A stretch of DNA of 64,000 nt from Paenibacillus azoreducens (GCF_021654775.1 NZ_AP025343.1:1240001-1304000), one strand, 5' to 3'. Counted from the first letter of the stretch, positions 8,567-17,209 are shown. Notes: generated by a model not told the origin, from the letters alone. Translations and numbers: made by a program.

Positions 8567-9157
8567 TTGAAGCAAGGACTTATTGTGTTCTTGAACGGAA
8601 CTTCAAGTGCAGGAAAGACTAGTATTTCTATAGAACTAAAAAATCAGAAAGAGATTCCTTTTCATCATTTATCCATAGATGCTTTTTTTCGTAATTACTT
8701 TGATTTTATTAATAATAAATTTCCAGATACCGAACCTACAAAAGAAGTGGATAATATCGGACAAATCATTTTTGATCCCATAGTCTCAGTGTACTATGCA
8801 ACAATTAAATTGTTTTCAGAAATGGGTCTGAATGTAATCGTCGATACCGTAATCGACAATGACAAGCGGTTTAATGATTATCTTGATGTACTTTTTGATT
8901 ATCCTACATTATTTGTAGGTGTAATATGCTCGAAGGAAGAACTCACAAGAAGAGAGCAAATCAGAGGAGATCGAGAGATTGGACTAGCAAATTCCCAGTA
9001 CGACAAAATATATTCTTTTAATGAATATGACCTTGAAGTAAATACTGAAGAGTTGAGTCCAACAGAGTGTGCCGAAAAAATATTAAGTTTTATTAAGTCC
9101 GATCAGGATTACTCGGCATTTAAGAAATTAAGTAAAAGAGAGATTAGTGTTTCATAG
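8567..9157 (+). CDS. Chloramphenicol phosphotransferase-like P-loop kinase
   Basis: About 197 residues. The Walker A motif is immediately N-terminal (IVFLNGTSSAGKTS), followed by HHLSIDAFF and, after the central strand NVIVDTVID, the C-terminal EELTRREQIRGDREIGLA segment characteristic of CPT and related small-molecule kinases. The family phosphorylates small hydroxylated compounds, but the substrate here cannot be told. TTG 8567 has AAGGGTGA at a good distance; GTG 8558 is the alternative. The gene is AT-rich and single. Confidence 0.7.
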   Translation: MKQGLIVFLNGTSSAGKTSISIELKNQKEIPFHHLSIDAFFRNYFDFINNKFPDTEPTKEVDNIGQIIFDPIVSVYYATIKLFSEMGLNVIVDTVIDNDKRFNDYLDVLFDYPTLFVGVICSKEELTRREQIRGDREIGLANSQYDKIYSFNEYDLEVNTEELSPTECAEKILSFIKSDQDYSAFKKLSKREISVS

Positions 9158-9291
9158 AAGGCGAATTCACCAGATAACAACAAAGCATTGAGCTATTGAT
9201 AAAAAACAACCAGGATAAAGCTGCCGGTGCCGATCAGCCGCTTCATGAAAATGATCGGGCAATAAATTTGTACACATAAGGAGATCAAACT

Positions 9292-9744
9292 ATGGAAAAC
9301 AACAAATTACTAAGAATGGACAATGTTGGCATCGTTGTAGAATCCCTTGATGACGCAATCTCTTTCTTTGGGGAGATCGGATTGAAGCTCGAAGGGCGAG
9401 CTACTGTCGAAGGTGAATGGGCTGGTCGCGTAACAGGGCTGGGTTCACAGTCTGTAGAGATTGCTATGATGGTTACCCCGGATGGCCACAGCCGACTCGA
9501 ACTTTCGCGATTTCTCACCCCACCTACCATATCAGATCACCGAACTGCTCCTGTAAATGCCCTCGGTTATCTACGCGTTATGTTCACCGTTGAAGACATT
9601 GACGAAATGGTATCCAGACTCGCTAAGCATGGTGCTCAGCTCGTAGGCGAAGTGGTTCAGTACGAGCACTCGTATCGGCTCTGCTACATTCGTAGCAATG
9701 AAGGACTTCTAATCGGTTTGGCGGAACAACTCGGCAATAAATAA
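9292..9744 (+). CDS. VOC (glyoxalase/bleomycin-resistance) family protein
   Basis: 150 residues with two beta-alpha-beta-beta-beta modules: NVGIVVESLDDAISFFGEIGLKLEG and, in the second half, VMFTVEDIDEMVSRLAKHGAQLVGE, then YIRSNEGLLIGLAEQLG. Candidate metal ligands are the Glu residues at the ends of each module, but the usual first His is absent (NVGIVV). It may be a metal-dependent lyase or dioxygenase-like enzyme or a binding protein. Good ribosome site AAGGAG before ATG 9292. Confidence 0.8.
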   Translation: MENNKLLRMDNVGIVVESLDDAISFFGEIGLKLEGRATVEGEWAGRVTGLGSQSVEIAMMVTPDGHSRLELSRFLTPPTISDHRTAPVNALGYLRVMFTVEDIDEMVSRLAKHGAQLVGEVVQYEHSYRLCYIRSNEGLLIGLAEQLGNK

Positions 9745-10026
9745 GTCACGTTTAAAAGAAGACTTAGTTAAAACACCGCATTTACGCTCCGGGTCTGGGC
9801 GACTCTCGGTACCGGAACAAGGAAGTTGCCGGGACAAATCCGCATCGACTAACCGCATCGCGGCCGGCAGCAAGCTCCCTTAACTCGGTGGGACTTGGAG
9901 ATGCATGAACTTTAACGGAAATCAATGCAAAACCAAATTAAAGGGACTCAACGACGGGACACGTTAGTTTACATGAACCAGCATAAAGCAACTGAAAAAG
10001 ACGCTAGGGAAGGTTAACTCAATAAA

Positions 10027-10915
10027 ATGAAAGCAAATATCGAAACGCTTCTACTTATACTGGGAGAGCATCATGAGGAGGCCCACGGCATTCCGGAGGC
10101 AGAAATCCGGGCTAAGGAACAAAGCCTGGGCATTCCGTTACCGGCTGCGCTGCGGGAATACTATAAGATTTTGGGACGATCACCGAATATTACCCAAAGA
10201 TGCAATAACCAATATGAACCCCTTCCGCTAGAGGAAATATTCATTCCCGATAATGATTTTTTTACGACGGATAAGGAATTCCTGGTTTTCTATCAGGTGG
10301 AGGAATCCGTGATCTATTGCGGGATTCGAATGCAGGATTTGCAGGAGGAAGACCCGCCGGTTTACTTATGCGCATGGAACTTGCCCGATTGGCAGCTGGA
10401 AAATCGATCGCTTCGGCGTTTTCTCGCCGGCAAGGCACTCATTCAGTTGGGCGTTGAGGATCGGCTTCCGTATTGGGCCAATTTCGATGAGAGCATGTGG
10501 AGTTTGTCTGATTATTGCAGATCTATGCATCTTGATCGGGAGTGTGAGATCGAAGAGGGTTCAGAACTGAACGCCTGGAAAATCTATGTGAAGGACGATA
10601 TATTGATCGTGTTTGAACTGGACGTATCCGAAGAGGGAACGGAGGAACCATTGGCCGTATTTTTGGCCTCATTTCAGCGGGCGAGCATCGAAAATCTGCT
10701 AAACGGAATGGGAAAGGACACCAGCCTACCCCCGTTTCGAACGAATCTATGAGAACTTTGATGAATTGATGGACGCGGCCAACTTGAGGAGCTTTTCTTT
10801 TACACTATGGGAATTGCAAGGCGTATCTCTAAAAGGGATTTTCACTACGGACGGGTATGTGGTGAAGCGGAAAAAAGTCATGAGAAAGTATGGGACTGAC
10901 GTGAGACAAAATTAA
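10027..10915 (+). pseudogene. SMI1/KNR4 (SUKH) family protein, frameshifted near the C-terminus
   Basis: The first frame gives 241 residues (stop 10752) with the SMI1/KNR4 signature near the start: EAEIRAKEQSLGIPLPAALREYYKILG. SUKH proteins often act as immunity proteins against polymorphic toxins. Near 10730 the coding signal moves by one base into another frame, which continues RIYENFDELMDAANLRSFSFTLWELQGV to a TAA at 10915, exactly where an IS end begins. So the natural C-terminus was probably about 50 residues longer and is lost by a single indel. The N-terminal SUKH domain is intact and may still work. Confidence 0.6.
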
Positions 10916-11160
10916 AACCCTTCAAGTGAAAGAAACCATGTCGTAAGATGTTGAGGACAACTTGAAGGTGTTTTTTCGTTGGCAACACGAGTTAGCTACC
11001 CCGTAGAAGTGAAAATGCAGGCAATCAAAATGAGGTTAGCTGGTATTCCAGTAAAGGAGGTCTTGGACCAACTAGGGATCAGAAATGTAACTCAACTTAA
11101 AGTTTGGATGTCGTGGTGTCGTAATGGGGAACTTCATCGTCCTGGTTCCCGTCATGACCT
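10901..11160 (+). mobile_element. IS3-family left end with truncated orfA
   Basis: Starts at about TGAGACAAA (10902). A hairpin (CCTTCAAG 10919-10926 with CTTGAAGG 10961-10968) followed by six T protects the element from outside transcription. The TTG-started orfA at 10979 (ATRVSYPVEVKMQAIKMRLAGIPVKEVLDQL) is a typical IS150-group helix-turn-helix N-terminus. The homology ends near NGELHRPGS; orfB and the right end are missing. A second solo left end is at 21481. Confidence 0.7.
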
Positions 11161-11345
11161 TACGCGAACTAGTTGCAGCAAAAAGAAATCATGATTGTAT
11201 TCTATCCCTGCTCGTCACCACCTCCGACTTGACTCCTCCTGAAAAGAAGGAAGCGGAACAGTTTAAAGTGGATTATTGGTATGGCGGTCTGAACCAGTTT
11301 ACTATTGAACGTCTTACGGAGCATTTTCAACTTGAAGAAGAATGA
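11147..11345 (+). pseudogene. Remnant of an Mrr/restriction-like C-terminus
   Basis: After the IS homology ends, the frame reads TLRELVAAKRNHDCILSLLVTTSDLTPPEKKEAEQF to a stop at 11345. LLVTTSDLTPPEKKEAE fits the last strand and helix of Mrr_cat-type nucleases (…VTTS-F-…AK-A…). The catalytic D...QxK part is missing. An IS-driven deletion probably removed the front of this gene. Confidence 0.35.
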
Positions 11346-11385
11346 TAGATTTGAAAGCTTAGAGGGAAGAGGGAAGTAATGAATA

Positions 11386-12066
11386 ATGGACATCAACAGC
11401 CAACTCGATGAATTGTTTCAACAGTGGAAGATGAACGAATCGTGTGCAGAGGGGATTTTTATCCCCGACGGTCATGTGGACGAGGAAGCGTGGTCCGGTT
11501 CTGGACTCAAACTGATGGTATTGCTGAAAGAAGTAAACTCCTCTGATGCTGGATGGAATCTGCAGCAGTTTGTTAGAGAGAAGGGATATCTCAAGGAAAG
11601 CAGCACATGGCCTGCACTCATTCGGTGGGCGTATGGGATTCTGCATGGTTATCCTGAATTCCAGGAAGTTGAAAATCGTTATGCGAATGTTAAGGAAGAG
11701 GCGGATCAATTCTTACGGCAGGTTTATTTTGCCAACGTGAAGAAGATTGCGGGTGGTTCGCAGGCGGTACACACGGATATTGAACGTCATATAAAGTCGA
11801 CCGGGCCGCTCCTCCTTCAACAAATCCGGATTCTGAATCCAAGTATGGTCCTATGCTGTGGAGATGTGATTTTCCATGGTGTCCAAAAGGTATTAAAAGA
11901 AACAGGATCTTCGAAATCCGAACGGAAGCAAACTTCCGGCGGATTGGATTATATTTGGTGGGATGACGCACAGACCTTTGTGATTCGTTATCATCACCCT
12001 AACGCTCATTTTCCAAGAGCGATGTCTTATACCTATCTGATGAAGGAAGTTCAGAAGATTCTTTGA
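11386..12066 (+). CDS. Hypothetical protein, possible uracil-DNA-glycosylase-like fold
   Basis: 226 residues from the first possible ATG. The layout vaguely resembles the UDG superfamily: an early strand (LKLMVLLKEVNSSDAGWN), FANVKKIAGG in the middle, then QIRILNPSMVLCCGD and a final FVIRYHHPNAHFP near the C-terminus, where UDGs have a His-Pro loop. These are weak similarities and the catalytic motif of known UDG families is not evident. Single gene, convergent with the XRE gene at 12092. Function not assigned. Confidence 0.6.
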   Translation: MDINSQLDELFQQWKMNESCAEGIFIPDGHVDEEAWSGSGLKLMVLLKEVNSSDAGWNLQQFVREKGYLKESSTWPALIRWAYGILHGYPEFQEVENRYANVKEEADQFLRQVYFANVKKIAGGSQAVHTDIERHIKSTGPLLLQQIRILNPSMVLCCGDVIFHGVQKVLKETGSSKSERKQTSGGLDYIWWDDAQTFVIRYHHPNAHFPRAMSYTYLMKEVQKIL

Positions 12067-12091
12067 ACCGGTAAAAATACGGAACAATCTA

Positions 12092-12340
12092 CTATTCATC
12101 TAGCTCATTCTCATAACTCATAATCAAAACCGAAGGCTTAACTTGAAGCGCCCTTGCTAATGCAGTGATCGTTAGCAGAGAGGGCGCTTTTTCGCCGTTC
12201 TCTAGTTCGCTAATATACGACCGATCGACGCGAGAATAAATGCTTAACTCATCTTGAGTAAACTTATTCTCCTTCCGTATTTTTCGCAAAGCTCTGCCGA
12301 AGGCAAGAAGTTCTATGGATTTTTCACTATGATTAGCCAC
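12092..12340 (-). CDS. XRE-family repressor, module copy B
   Basis: 82 residues, almost entirely one helix-turn-helix domain: ALRKIRKENKFTQDELSIYS, then RSYISELENGEKAPSLLTITALARAL. GTG start with AAGGGG upstream. It is shorter than copy A and lacks its acidic tail. Divergent from the HEPN-like gene at 12501, with a hyphenated palindrome at 12400-12415 between them. Confidence 0.85.
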   Translation of the reverse strand: MANHSEKSIELLAFGRALRKIRKENKFTQDELSIYSRVDRSYISELENGEKAPSLLTITALARALQVKPSVLIMSYENELDE

Positions 12341-12399
12341 GTTATAACCCCTTAATTGATAGTTAAAATAATCTTATGCGGTTCTATAAGGGAATTTCC

Positions 12400-12437
12400 G
12401 TAGGCTATTGCCTACAAAATGATTTGGGTGATACAAT
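12400..12437 (+). promoter_or_regulatory. Promoter with overlapping inverted repeat (copy B operator)
   Basis: TTGCCT (12408-12413) and TACAAT (12432-12437), 18 bp apart, make a good promoter for the HEPN-like gene. GTAGGC-TATT-GCCTAC (12400-12415) is a perfect inverted repeat overlapping the -35 box, equivalent in position to the palindrome of copy A. Confidence 0.6.
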
Positions 12438-12500
12438 ACAGATACTGGAAAATATATTAAATGGGTGTAAGTTTTTATTTGAATGGGAGCTGAAGCAATC

Positions 12501-12977
12501 ATGAAATCGATCGTGAAAAATGATTCTAATGTTACTAGGCACCCGTCACTCAAACAGAAGCAGCTAGGTTTCAGTTATCTTGATACGATCCATCGTTTGA
12601 ACAACTGTGTTCAAGAATACATGAGTTTATCTATTCACTTCTTGGAGAAAAATATGCTTCATGTAAGTCTATTATCCTGCAACAGAGCGCTAGAATGTAT
12701 GTTAAATGCCCTATACTTAAAGCAAAATAAAGGACTGTTCAGTTACAACATTGTACCAGATGACATGCTTCAATTGCTCTCTAAAGATTCAGGGATAAAG
12801 ATGGATTCATTGATCTTTATACAATCCTTATCCTATTTATGTCAGGAGAGGTCTCTGATCAGCAAAATGCAGTCTACACATTTAAAGAACCTAATTAAGA
12901 AAGCGGATGATCTGCTGCTTCAGTTCTCAAACCAACTCCCTATACCTACTGAAAAATACCATTCTGTTTTTGAATAA
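12501..12977 (+). CDS. HEPN-like small protein, module copy B
   Basis: 158 residues from ATG 12501. An upstream in-frame ATG (12483) overlaps the ribosome site GGGAGC, so it is rejected. It is homologous to the 4699 product: HVSLLSCNRALECMLNALYLKQN aligns with HVCILFSDRAFEYMLKALYMKKN, ADDLLLQFSNQL with VDDVLLHLSARV, and the C-terminus YHSVFE with YRSIFH. Identity is modest overall (visual estimate about one third), so the two are old paralogues or separate acquisitions. Neither shows a clear RNase HEPN motif. Regulated by the adjacent XRE protein, by inference. Confidence 0.6.
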   Translation: MKSIVKNDSNVTRHPSLKQKQLGFSYLDTIHRLNNCVQEYMSLSIHFLEKNMLHVSLLSCNRALECMLNALYLKQNKGLFSYNIVPDDMLQLLSKDSGIKMDSLIFIQSLSYLCQERSLISKMQSTHLKNLIKKADDLLLQFSNQLPIPTEKYHSVFE

Positions 12978-13856
12978 TTTTATTGATCGGCTCATAGCGG
13001 ACAGATAGGATCATGGCCGGAGGAGCTCGAAAATTACACATGTTCTGTTCTGGTGACCTCTCCCGTCATGACGCCTTAAAAAACCTATTTTAACTCGCGG
13101 CAACCGAGAGTCATGTTGCTTTTATCTTATACAGCCGAATAATAAAAGCGTGAATATAAGCTATACGCTATTAAATAACTAGAGGGCGCAAGAAGCAAAG
13201 AAATAGGGGACATGACAGTTGAAGAAGTGCTGGGGGAACGTAACATAAACTTGACGTAAGGAAAAGTCAACTGGGGTTGGAGAAATAAACAAGGATACCT
13301 ATCAATCTGGGGTAACTCTTCTACTCAGTTACGGTGATTCTTAGAGCACTGAGAGTACACGTTCATAGTCGAGCCGCCCCCTCCCTTTTCAAAAGAACAG
13401 GAGGTCTCTCATTCAAGGGATCTTTATGTTATTTGGGCGCTGTCATCAGGGGCTTGTCTTCAGACTTTATGCAGTCTTCAGGGGTTGCGCTTATTTGCGA
13501 AAATTTAGTTTGCTCAATCTCCGCATTTATCCCCAATTCATAACCAACAAAATCAACCTTTTACCCCGATAATAGAACATTTACCACAATCCCATTTTAA
13601 GCTCTTAAACCTCCCCTCCACCTCAGCAACTCCTTCCTACACTCGACCAGTTAACATAAGATCCCCTCTTCTTTAATAAAAGCACAAAGTGTACTTCGCA
13701 AATTCCTATCAGATCTATACGATAATCCATAAATATCAAAAAGATAATCTTGGGAAAAAAGATGAACAAGAGCATCTGGGGAGAAAGGAATAAGGGGGAG
13801 GTGACACATCCGGATTCTGGAATATGAGGCGTATTGCGCTAGGAGGTCAATGAAAG
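12978..13856. other. Long gene-free stretch
   Basis: About 880 bp with only short or poor reading frames. Purine-rich and pyrimidine-rich tracts alternate around 13560-13700 and no repeat or RNA gene was recognised. It is probably decayed sequence. Confidence 0.4.
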
Positions 13857-14069
13857 ATGAAATTCATACATCGGCTATCAAGCAAGTCGATCCGGTTCAA
13901 GTTGATTGCGGGTTTTCTTCTATTTGTCATCCCCCTGCAGCTTCTGCTTATCTTAGTTCTATCGAATTTCGTATATATGGGCCTCCAGCAATTTTTCCAT
14001 ATTTTCACTTTGAAAATGTCCAATCTACCAAGGTTAATTATAGGAATAAATGTATATTATTCTCATTAA
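13857..14069 (+). pseudogene. Histidine-kinase-like N-terminal stub
   Basis: A good ribosome site (AGGAGG) precedes MKFIHRLSSKSIRFKLIAGFLLFVIPLQLLLIL, which resembles the first membrane helix of YesM-type sensor kinases (SIRFKLI-GFLLF-PL). About 40 residues on, the similarity stops and the frame ends at 14069. No receiver, HAMP or kinase domain follows. It is likely the relic of a deleted two-component locus. Confidence 0.45.
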
Positions 14070-14133
14070 AGTAAGAAAAATGTTGAAATTCTAGCAAGAT
14101 TAATTATTATTAAATAAAAGGGAGGTGGATCCC

Positions 14134-14163
14134 ATGATTCCAGTATTGAAGCACAAACACTAG
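14134..14163 (+). CDS. Nine-codon upstream ORF with strong ribosome site
   Basis: GGAGGTGG lies five bases before ATG, and the frame reads MIPVLKHKH then stops. It sits 54 bp ahead of the S41 protease gene. It may be a leader peptide for translational control, or chance. Confidence 0.25.
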   Translation: MIPVLKHKH

Positions 14164-14217
14164 CTAGCGTAAACCCCAGAAATCACTGCCATAAGGCAAT
14201 CGGAGGGGAAATATAAT

Positions 14218-15492
14218 TTGGAATACGTAGATATATTTGCTGAGATAGTATCTATCATGCATCAGGATTATGCAGGATTTGAGGAAAAAAAAGGTTGGGA
14301 TAATCCTGATTATTTTACCCAAAAAATAGAGTGCCTTGAAACCAGTAAATTAATGACACCGCAACTGTTTACTGATATTGTGAATGAATATCTTATTTGT
14401 TTCAAAGATCGTCATATGTATTTTCTCTTACATAATTCAGAAAAGGTAGAACCGAAAACTTGTGGTTTTACCGTAAGGAACTACGAAGACACATTATACG
14501 TAACAGGGGTTTATGAAGAGAACAGATTTGGAAAAGGGGCAAAAATTGTTTCTATTGACGGACAATCCATTTCTTCGATAAGAAAAATGCACCGTGAAAT
14601 GCTTAGAGAATCTCACCCTGAGAGAGAAGAATGGGATGATATTATGAACAAAGCTAAGTATTTTGAGCTTATTAATGAGAATAAAGATTTAGTTAAGCTG
14701 GAATTAAGACTATACGGACGAACTTCTAAAAAGTCAACTTATGCTATTCATTTTATCAATGAAGATACGTTATTATTAACCTTTTCTGATTTTAGAGATC
14801 CCGATAGAATAATGAATCTAATTGAAAAACATAAGGATGACCTGCTCGAAAGTAAAAATTTAATTGTTGATGTCCGGAGGAATAGTGGAGGCAATGCTCA
14901 TGCTTTTTCTTCTTTATTAAGATATATCTTTAAAAAGGGAGAAAAACCAACTTCTGATCTTAAAGTACGAGAATTTAATTGTTCTGACCGTAATGTGGAA
15001 CTATTTTTAAAGCAGGCCAGGGAAGTTCGAAATTCAACAGATAATGGAGAAACTCTTAAAATGTTAGAGTTTGCTGAAAATCAATTTAAAAAATATCAAA
15101 ATCAAGGGTTTGTTGCTTTTGACTTTTCGGAATATATTGCAGAAGTAGAAAACAATTTTGAGGGGGAGGATAATCCAAAAAATGTAATTATATTATCAGA
15201 CTGCTATTGTGCAAGTGCCGGAGAGGAACTTGTGGAAATTAGTAAAGAATCATCCAAAGTAACAATAGTAGGACGTGCCACCATGGGACTAAATGATTAT
15301 AGCGACTTAGTTAGTGTCAATTGGGAAAATCAGTTTTCTCTATATTATCCAATATCAAGACTTAAACGTAAAACAGAAACAGACCCAATACACGGAAAAG
15401 GAATTCAACCTCATATGTATATAAAATGGACACCTAAACATATTGAAGAAGATATAGATTTAAATCAAGCATTGAAATTAATTAATAGCTAA
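14218..15492 (+). CDS. S41-family (C-terminal-processing-like) serine peptidase
   Basis: 424 residues, TTG start with GGAGGGG upstream. The middle carries a PDZ-like segment (GKGAKIVSIDGQSISSI), followed by the peptidase core: NLIVDVRRNSGGN, ILSDCYCASAGEELVE with the likely catalytic Ser at about 333, then GRATMGLNDYSD and GKGIQPHMYIKW. There is no signal peptide, so unlike CtpA it is probably cytoplasmic. Two redox membrane genes follow on the same strand, and two very short SD-preceded ORFs lie at 14134 and 15557. Such protease/MauE/TlpA groupings occur near secreted-peptide genes; the role here is open. Confidence 0.85.
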   Translation: MEYVDIFAEIVSIMHQDYAGFEEKKGWDNPDYFTQKIECLETSKLMTPQLFTDIVNEYLICFKDRHMYFLLHNSEKVEPKTCGFTVRNYEDTLYVTGVYEENRFGKGAKIVSIDGQSISSIRKMHREMLRESHPEREEWDDIMNKAKYFELINENKDLVKLELRLYGRTSKKSTYAIHFINEDTLLLTFSDFRDPDRIMNLIEKHKDDLLESKNLIVDVRRNSGGNAHAFSSLLRYIFKKGEKPTSDLKVREFNCSDRNVELFLKQAREVRNSTDNGETLKMLEFAENQFKKYQNQGFVAFDFSEYIAEVENNFEGEDNPKNVIILSDCYCASAGEELVEISKESSKVTIVGRATMGLNDYSDLVSVNWENQFSLYYPISRLKRKTETDPIHGKGIQPHMYIKWTPKHIEEDIDLNQALKLINS

Positions 15493-15556
15493 GGGCTATA
15501 GACTATCGAAATCTTGAGATAAAGCTGCGGGTTAGGTTCATGGGGAAGGGCACACT

Positions 15557-15619
15557 ATGAATACGGAAATAGCAATACCTTTATACTGGCAACAGAATAA
15601 TGTATTTATAATTTTTTAG
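15557..15619 (+). CDS. Twenty-codon ORF with good ribosome site
   Basis: GGGGAAGGG six bases upstream of ATG; the product would be MNTEIAIPLYWQQNNVFIIF. It lies between the S41 protease and the MauE-like gene. It could be a short peptide, a translational coupler or chance. Confidence 0.25.
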   Translation: MNTEIAIPLYWQQNNVFIIF

Positions 15620-15636
15620 AAAGAGGAGGGTTTTCT

Positions 15637-16158
15637 CTGTCCTTTGCTTCTTCCCTGCTGCTGGATTTGCTCAGTTGGTTTTTTATTGGGAGCGGAATAA
15701 TGAAGCTACTTTCCCACCGGCATTTTATACAACATGTCATTCATTTAAGGATAGTACCACCAAACGCCCTGGGCAAACTTTCAGTCATGCTTTTGATCGG
15801 TATAGAGTTGCTGCTGGGTATTCTGCTGAACGCCAGAATTTTAGTGTTCTACGTTCTTTTCAGTCTTCTTTTGCTCATGATAGGCCTGACCGTCTTGGTA
15901 GTCATACTAATCAAGAAGGGAAAATCCAGTGAAGACTGCGGATGTTACGGAAGGTTCTATAAAGAAAAACTAAATGCAAGCAAAGTGATTAGTAACTTAA
16001 TATGGATTTCCCTGATCCTCATTGCATTTTTTTTACCCAGGGACAATTCCTCTTTTTTCGCCAACTTCTTAGCGCTGCTATTCATGATCACTCGGTTTGC
16101 TATTTTAAGGCTCAACCAATTCTTTACATCGTTTTCACTATTTAAAGAAAGATTGTGA
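15637..16158 (+). CDS. MauE/DoxX-family redox membrane protein, probable CTG start
   Basis: Four membrane helices with a cysteine pair (EDCGCYG) in the loop after helix 3, as in MauE-type proteins that supply reducing or oxidising power to an extracytoplasmic thioredoxin partner. GAGGAGGG at 15623-15630 is six bases before CTG 15637, which gives LSFASSLLLDLLSWFFIGSGIMKLL, the expected first helix of the family. The next candidate, TTG 15667, has no ribosome site and would cut off the first third of that helix. The thioredoxin-like partner follows six bases after the stop. Confidence 0.75.
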   Translation: MSFASSLLLDLLSWFFIGSGIMKLLSHRHFIQHVIHLRIVPPNALGKLSVMLLIGIELLLGILLNARILVFYVLFSLLLLMIGLTVLVVILIKKGKSSEDCGCYGRFYKEKLNASKVISNLIWISLILIAFFLPRDNSSFFANFLALLFMITRFAILRLNQFFTSFSLFKERL

Positions 16159-16164
16159 GCGATT

Positions 16165-16665
16165 TTGTTCTTAAATGTTATTCTAGGTATTCTGATAATT
16201 GTCGTTATCTTTTTATGCTATGTCGTCTTCAAACTGGTAAAGCAACTCACCAGTTTTTATAATTTGATTTACTCTCGAACATCAGGAATATCAGTAGGAG
16301 AACCTATTCCTTTTACCGACTTTCTTCCCTCCGAGCCTTCCGGAGCACAAGTTCTTATATTCGGCAAACCAACTTGTTCCGCTTGTAGGAAGCTGCTTAT
16401 GCAGATACAAAAAGAGAAGTTGCACCAGAGTATAAATATTTCCGTACTATATCAAGATTCAGAATCTGAACAACAAGAATTTTCCCAACAGAAACATTTT
16501 TCCTTCCCAATAAAAACCATCACGAAAGAACAAAAATCACTCTTTAAGATTGAGGTCGCGCCGTATACATACGTCATCGACAAACAAGGCATTATCCGTT
16601 ACAAGGGTGTGCTGAGTAGCCGTGAAATTGTAAATGCATATAAATTTGTTCAAGCAACTACCTGA
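16165..16665 (+). CDS. Membrane-anchored thioredoxin-like protein (TlpA/MauD type)
   Basis: 166 residues: one N-terminal membrane helix (about 3-24), a short linker, then a thioredoxin fold with the active-site pair CSAC at 71-74 (GKPTCSACRK) and a cis-Pro region (VAPYTYVIDKQGIIRYKG). TTG start six bases after the MauE-like stop, with a weak own ribosome site, so probably coupled. With the MauE-like protein it should form a disulfide-making or disulfide-reducing system outside the membrane. Substrate unknown. Confidence 0.85.
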   Translation: MFLNVILGILIIVVIFLCYVVFKLVKQLTSFYNLIYSRTSGISVGEPIPFTDFLPSEPSGAQVLIFGKPTCSACRKLLMQIQKEKLHQSINISVLYQDSESEQQEFSQQKHFSFPIKTITKEQKSLFKIEVAPYTYVIDKQGIIRYKGVLSSREIVNAYKFVQATT

Positions 16666-16705
16666 ACAAAAGTACCGTTAAGCAAATATGAAATAGCACG
16701 TCTGT

Positions 16706-16731
16706 AAAGTCCGCGAAGTTCGCGGACTTTT
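16706..16731 (+). terminator. Intrinsic terminator, identical to 6027
   Basis: AAAGTCCGCG (16706-16715), AAGTT loop, CGCGGACTTT (16721-16730). It ends the S41/MauE/TlpA-like cluster. The same 25-base hairpin is used at 6027-6051. Confidence 0.75.
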
Positions 16732-17209
16732 GTATTGGCAGCGCGCCGACTAAGGAGTAAAAGTCTCCAGCATACCGCGAGGTGGCGGAAGTGCGTAGCT
16801 GATAGGCAGTGCGTAGTCCGTAGGATGCGTACGGAGGACATGAAAGCAAACCCCGGAAAGACCATGTTGGCCGGCGAGACCGGATAACCCTGCAAAAAGA
16901 AGGGAATGTCCAATACCACCGTAGATCTTGCAGGTTAGGAGGACTGGATTCGGAAGATCGTATCGCATATTCGTAATTGAGACGAAGAATTGCACGAGAG
17001 AGATTAAGGGAACGCGAGGGGATAAGCCATGGACGGTGAGCAACCATTTTCAGAATTCGTAGAAGGCAGTAATAGCGAACGTTTTGAATTGGACGAAATA
17101 TGTGATTGTTAATAAATCCGTTTTCATAGGATGTTATAATTTGGATAGTACATACACACCTTAAGTGAACAGTAGGTTGGTGCTACTGAGTCCGAAAAGG
17201 AGGGATATT
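16732..17209. other. GC-richer spacer without recognised gene
   Basis: Both strands have open frames here (long on the minus strand to about 17047), but the predicted proteins look like non-coding translations, rich in Ser/Arg/Leu without pattern, and no ribosome site supports them. The stretch 16740-17040 is GC-richer than its surroundings and purine-rich on the plus strand, so it could be a relic of a mobile element or structured RNA. I could not identify it. Confidence 0.3.

Noticed and set aside
9745..10026. GC-rich gap considered as a structured RNA or riboswitch
   Set aside because: No consistent stem set, no known aptamer core and no terminator before the next gene.
13334..13543. 69-codon plus-strand frame
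   Set aside because: No ribosome site, low-complexity basic and hydrophobic product, isolated in a decayed stretch.
16658..17047. Long open frames on the minus strand
   Set aside because: No ribosome site, composition unlike neighbouring genes, no recognisable motif, and they overlap the end of the thioredoxin-like gene and its terminator.
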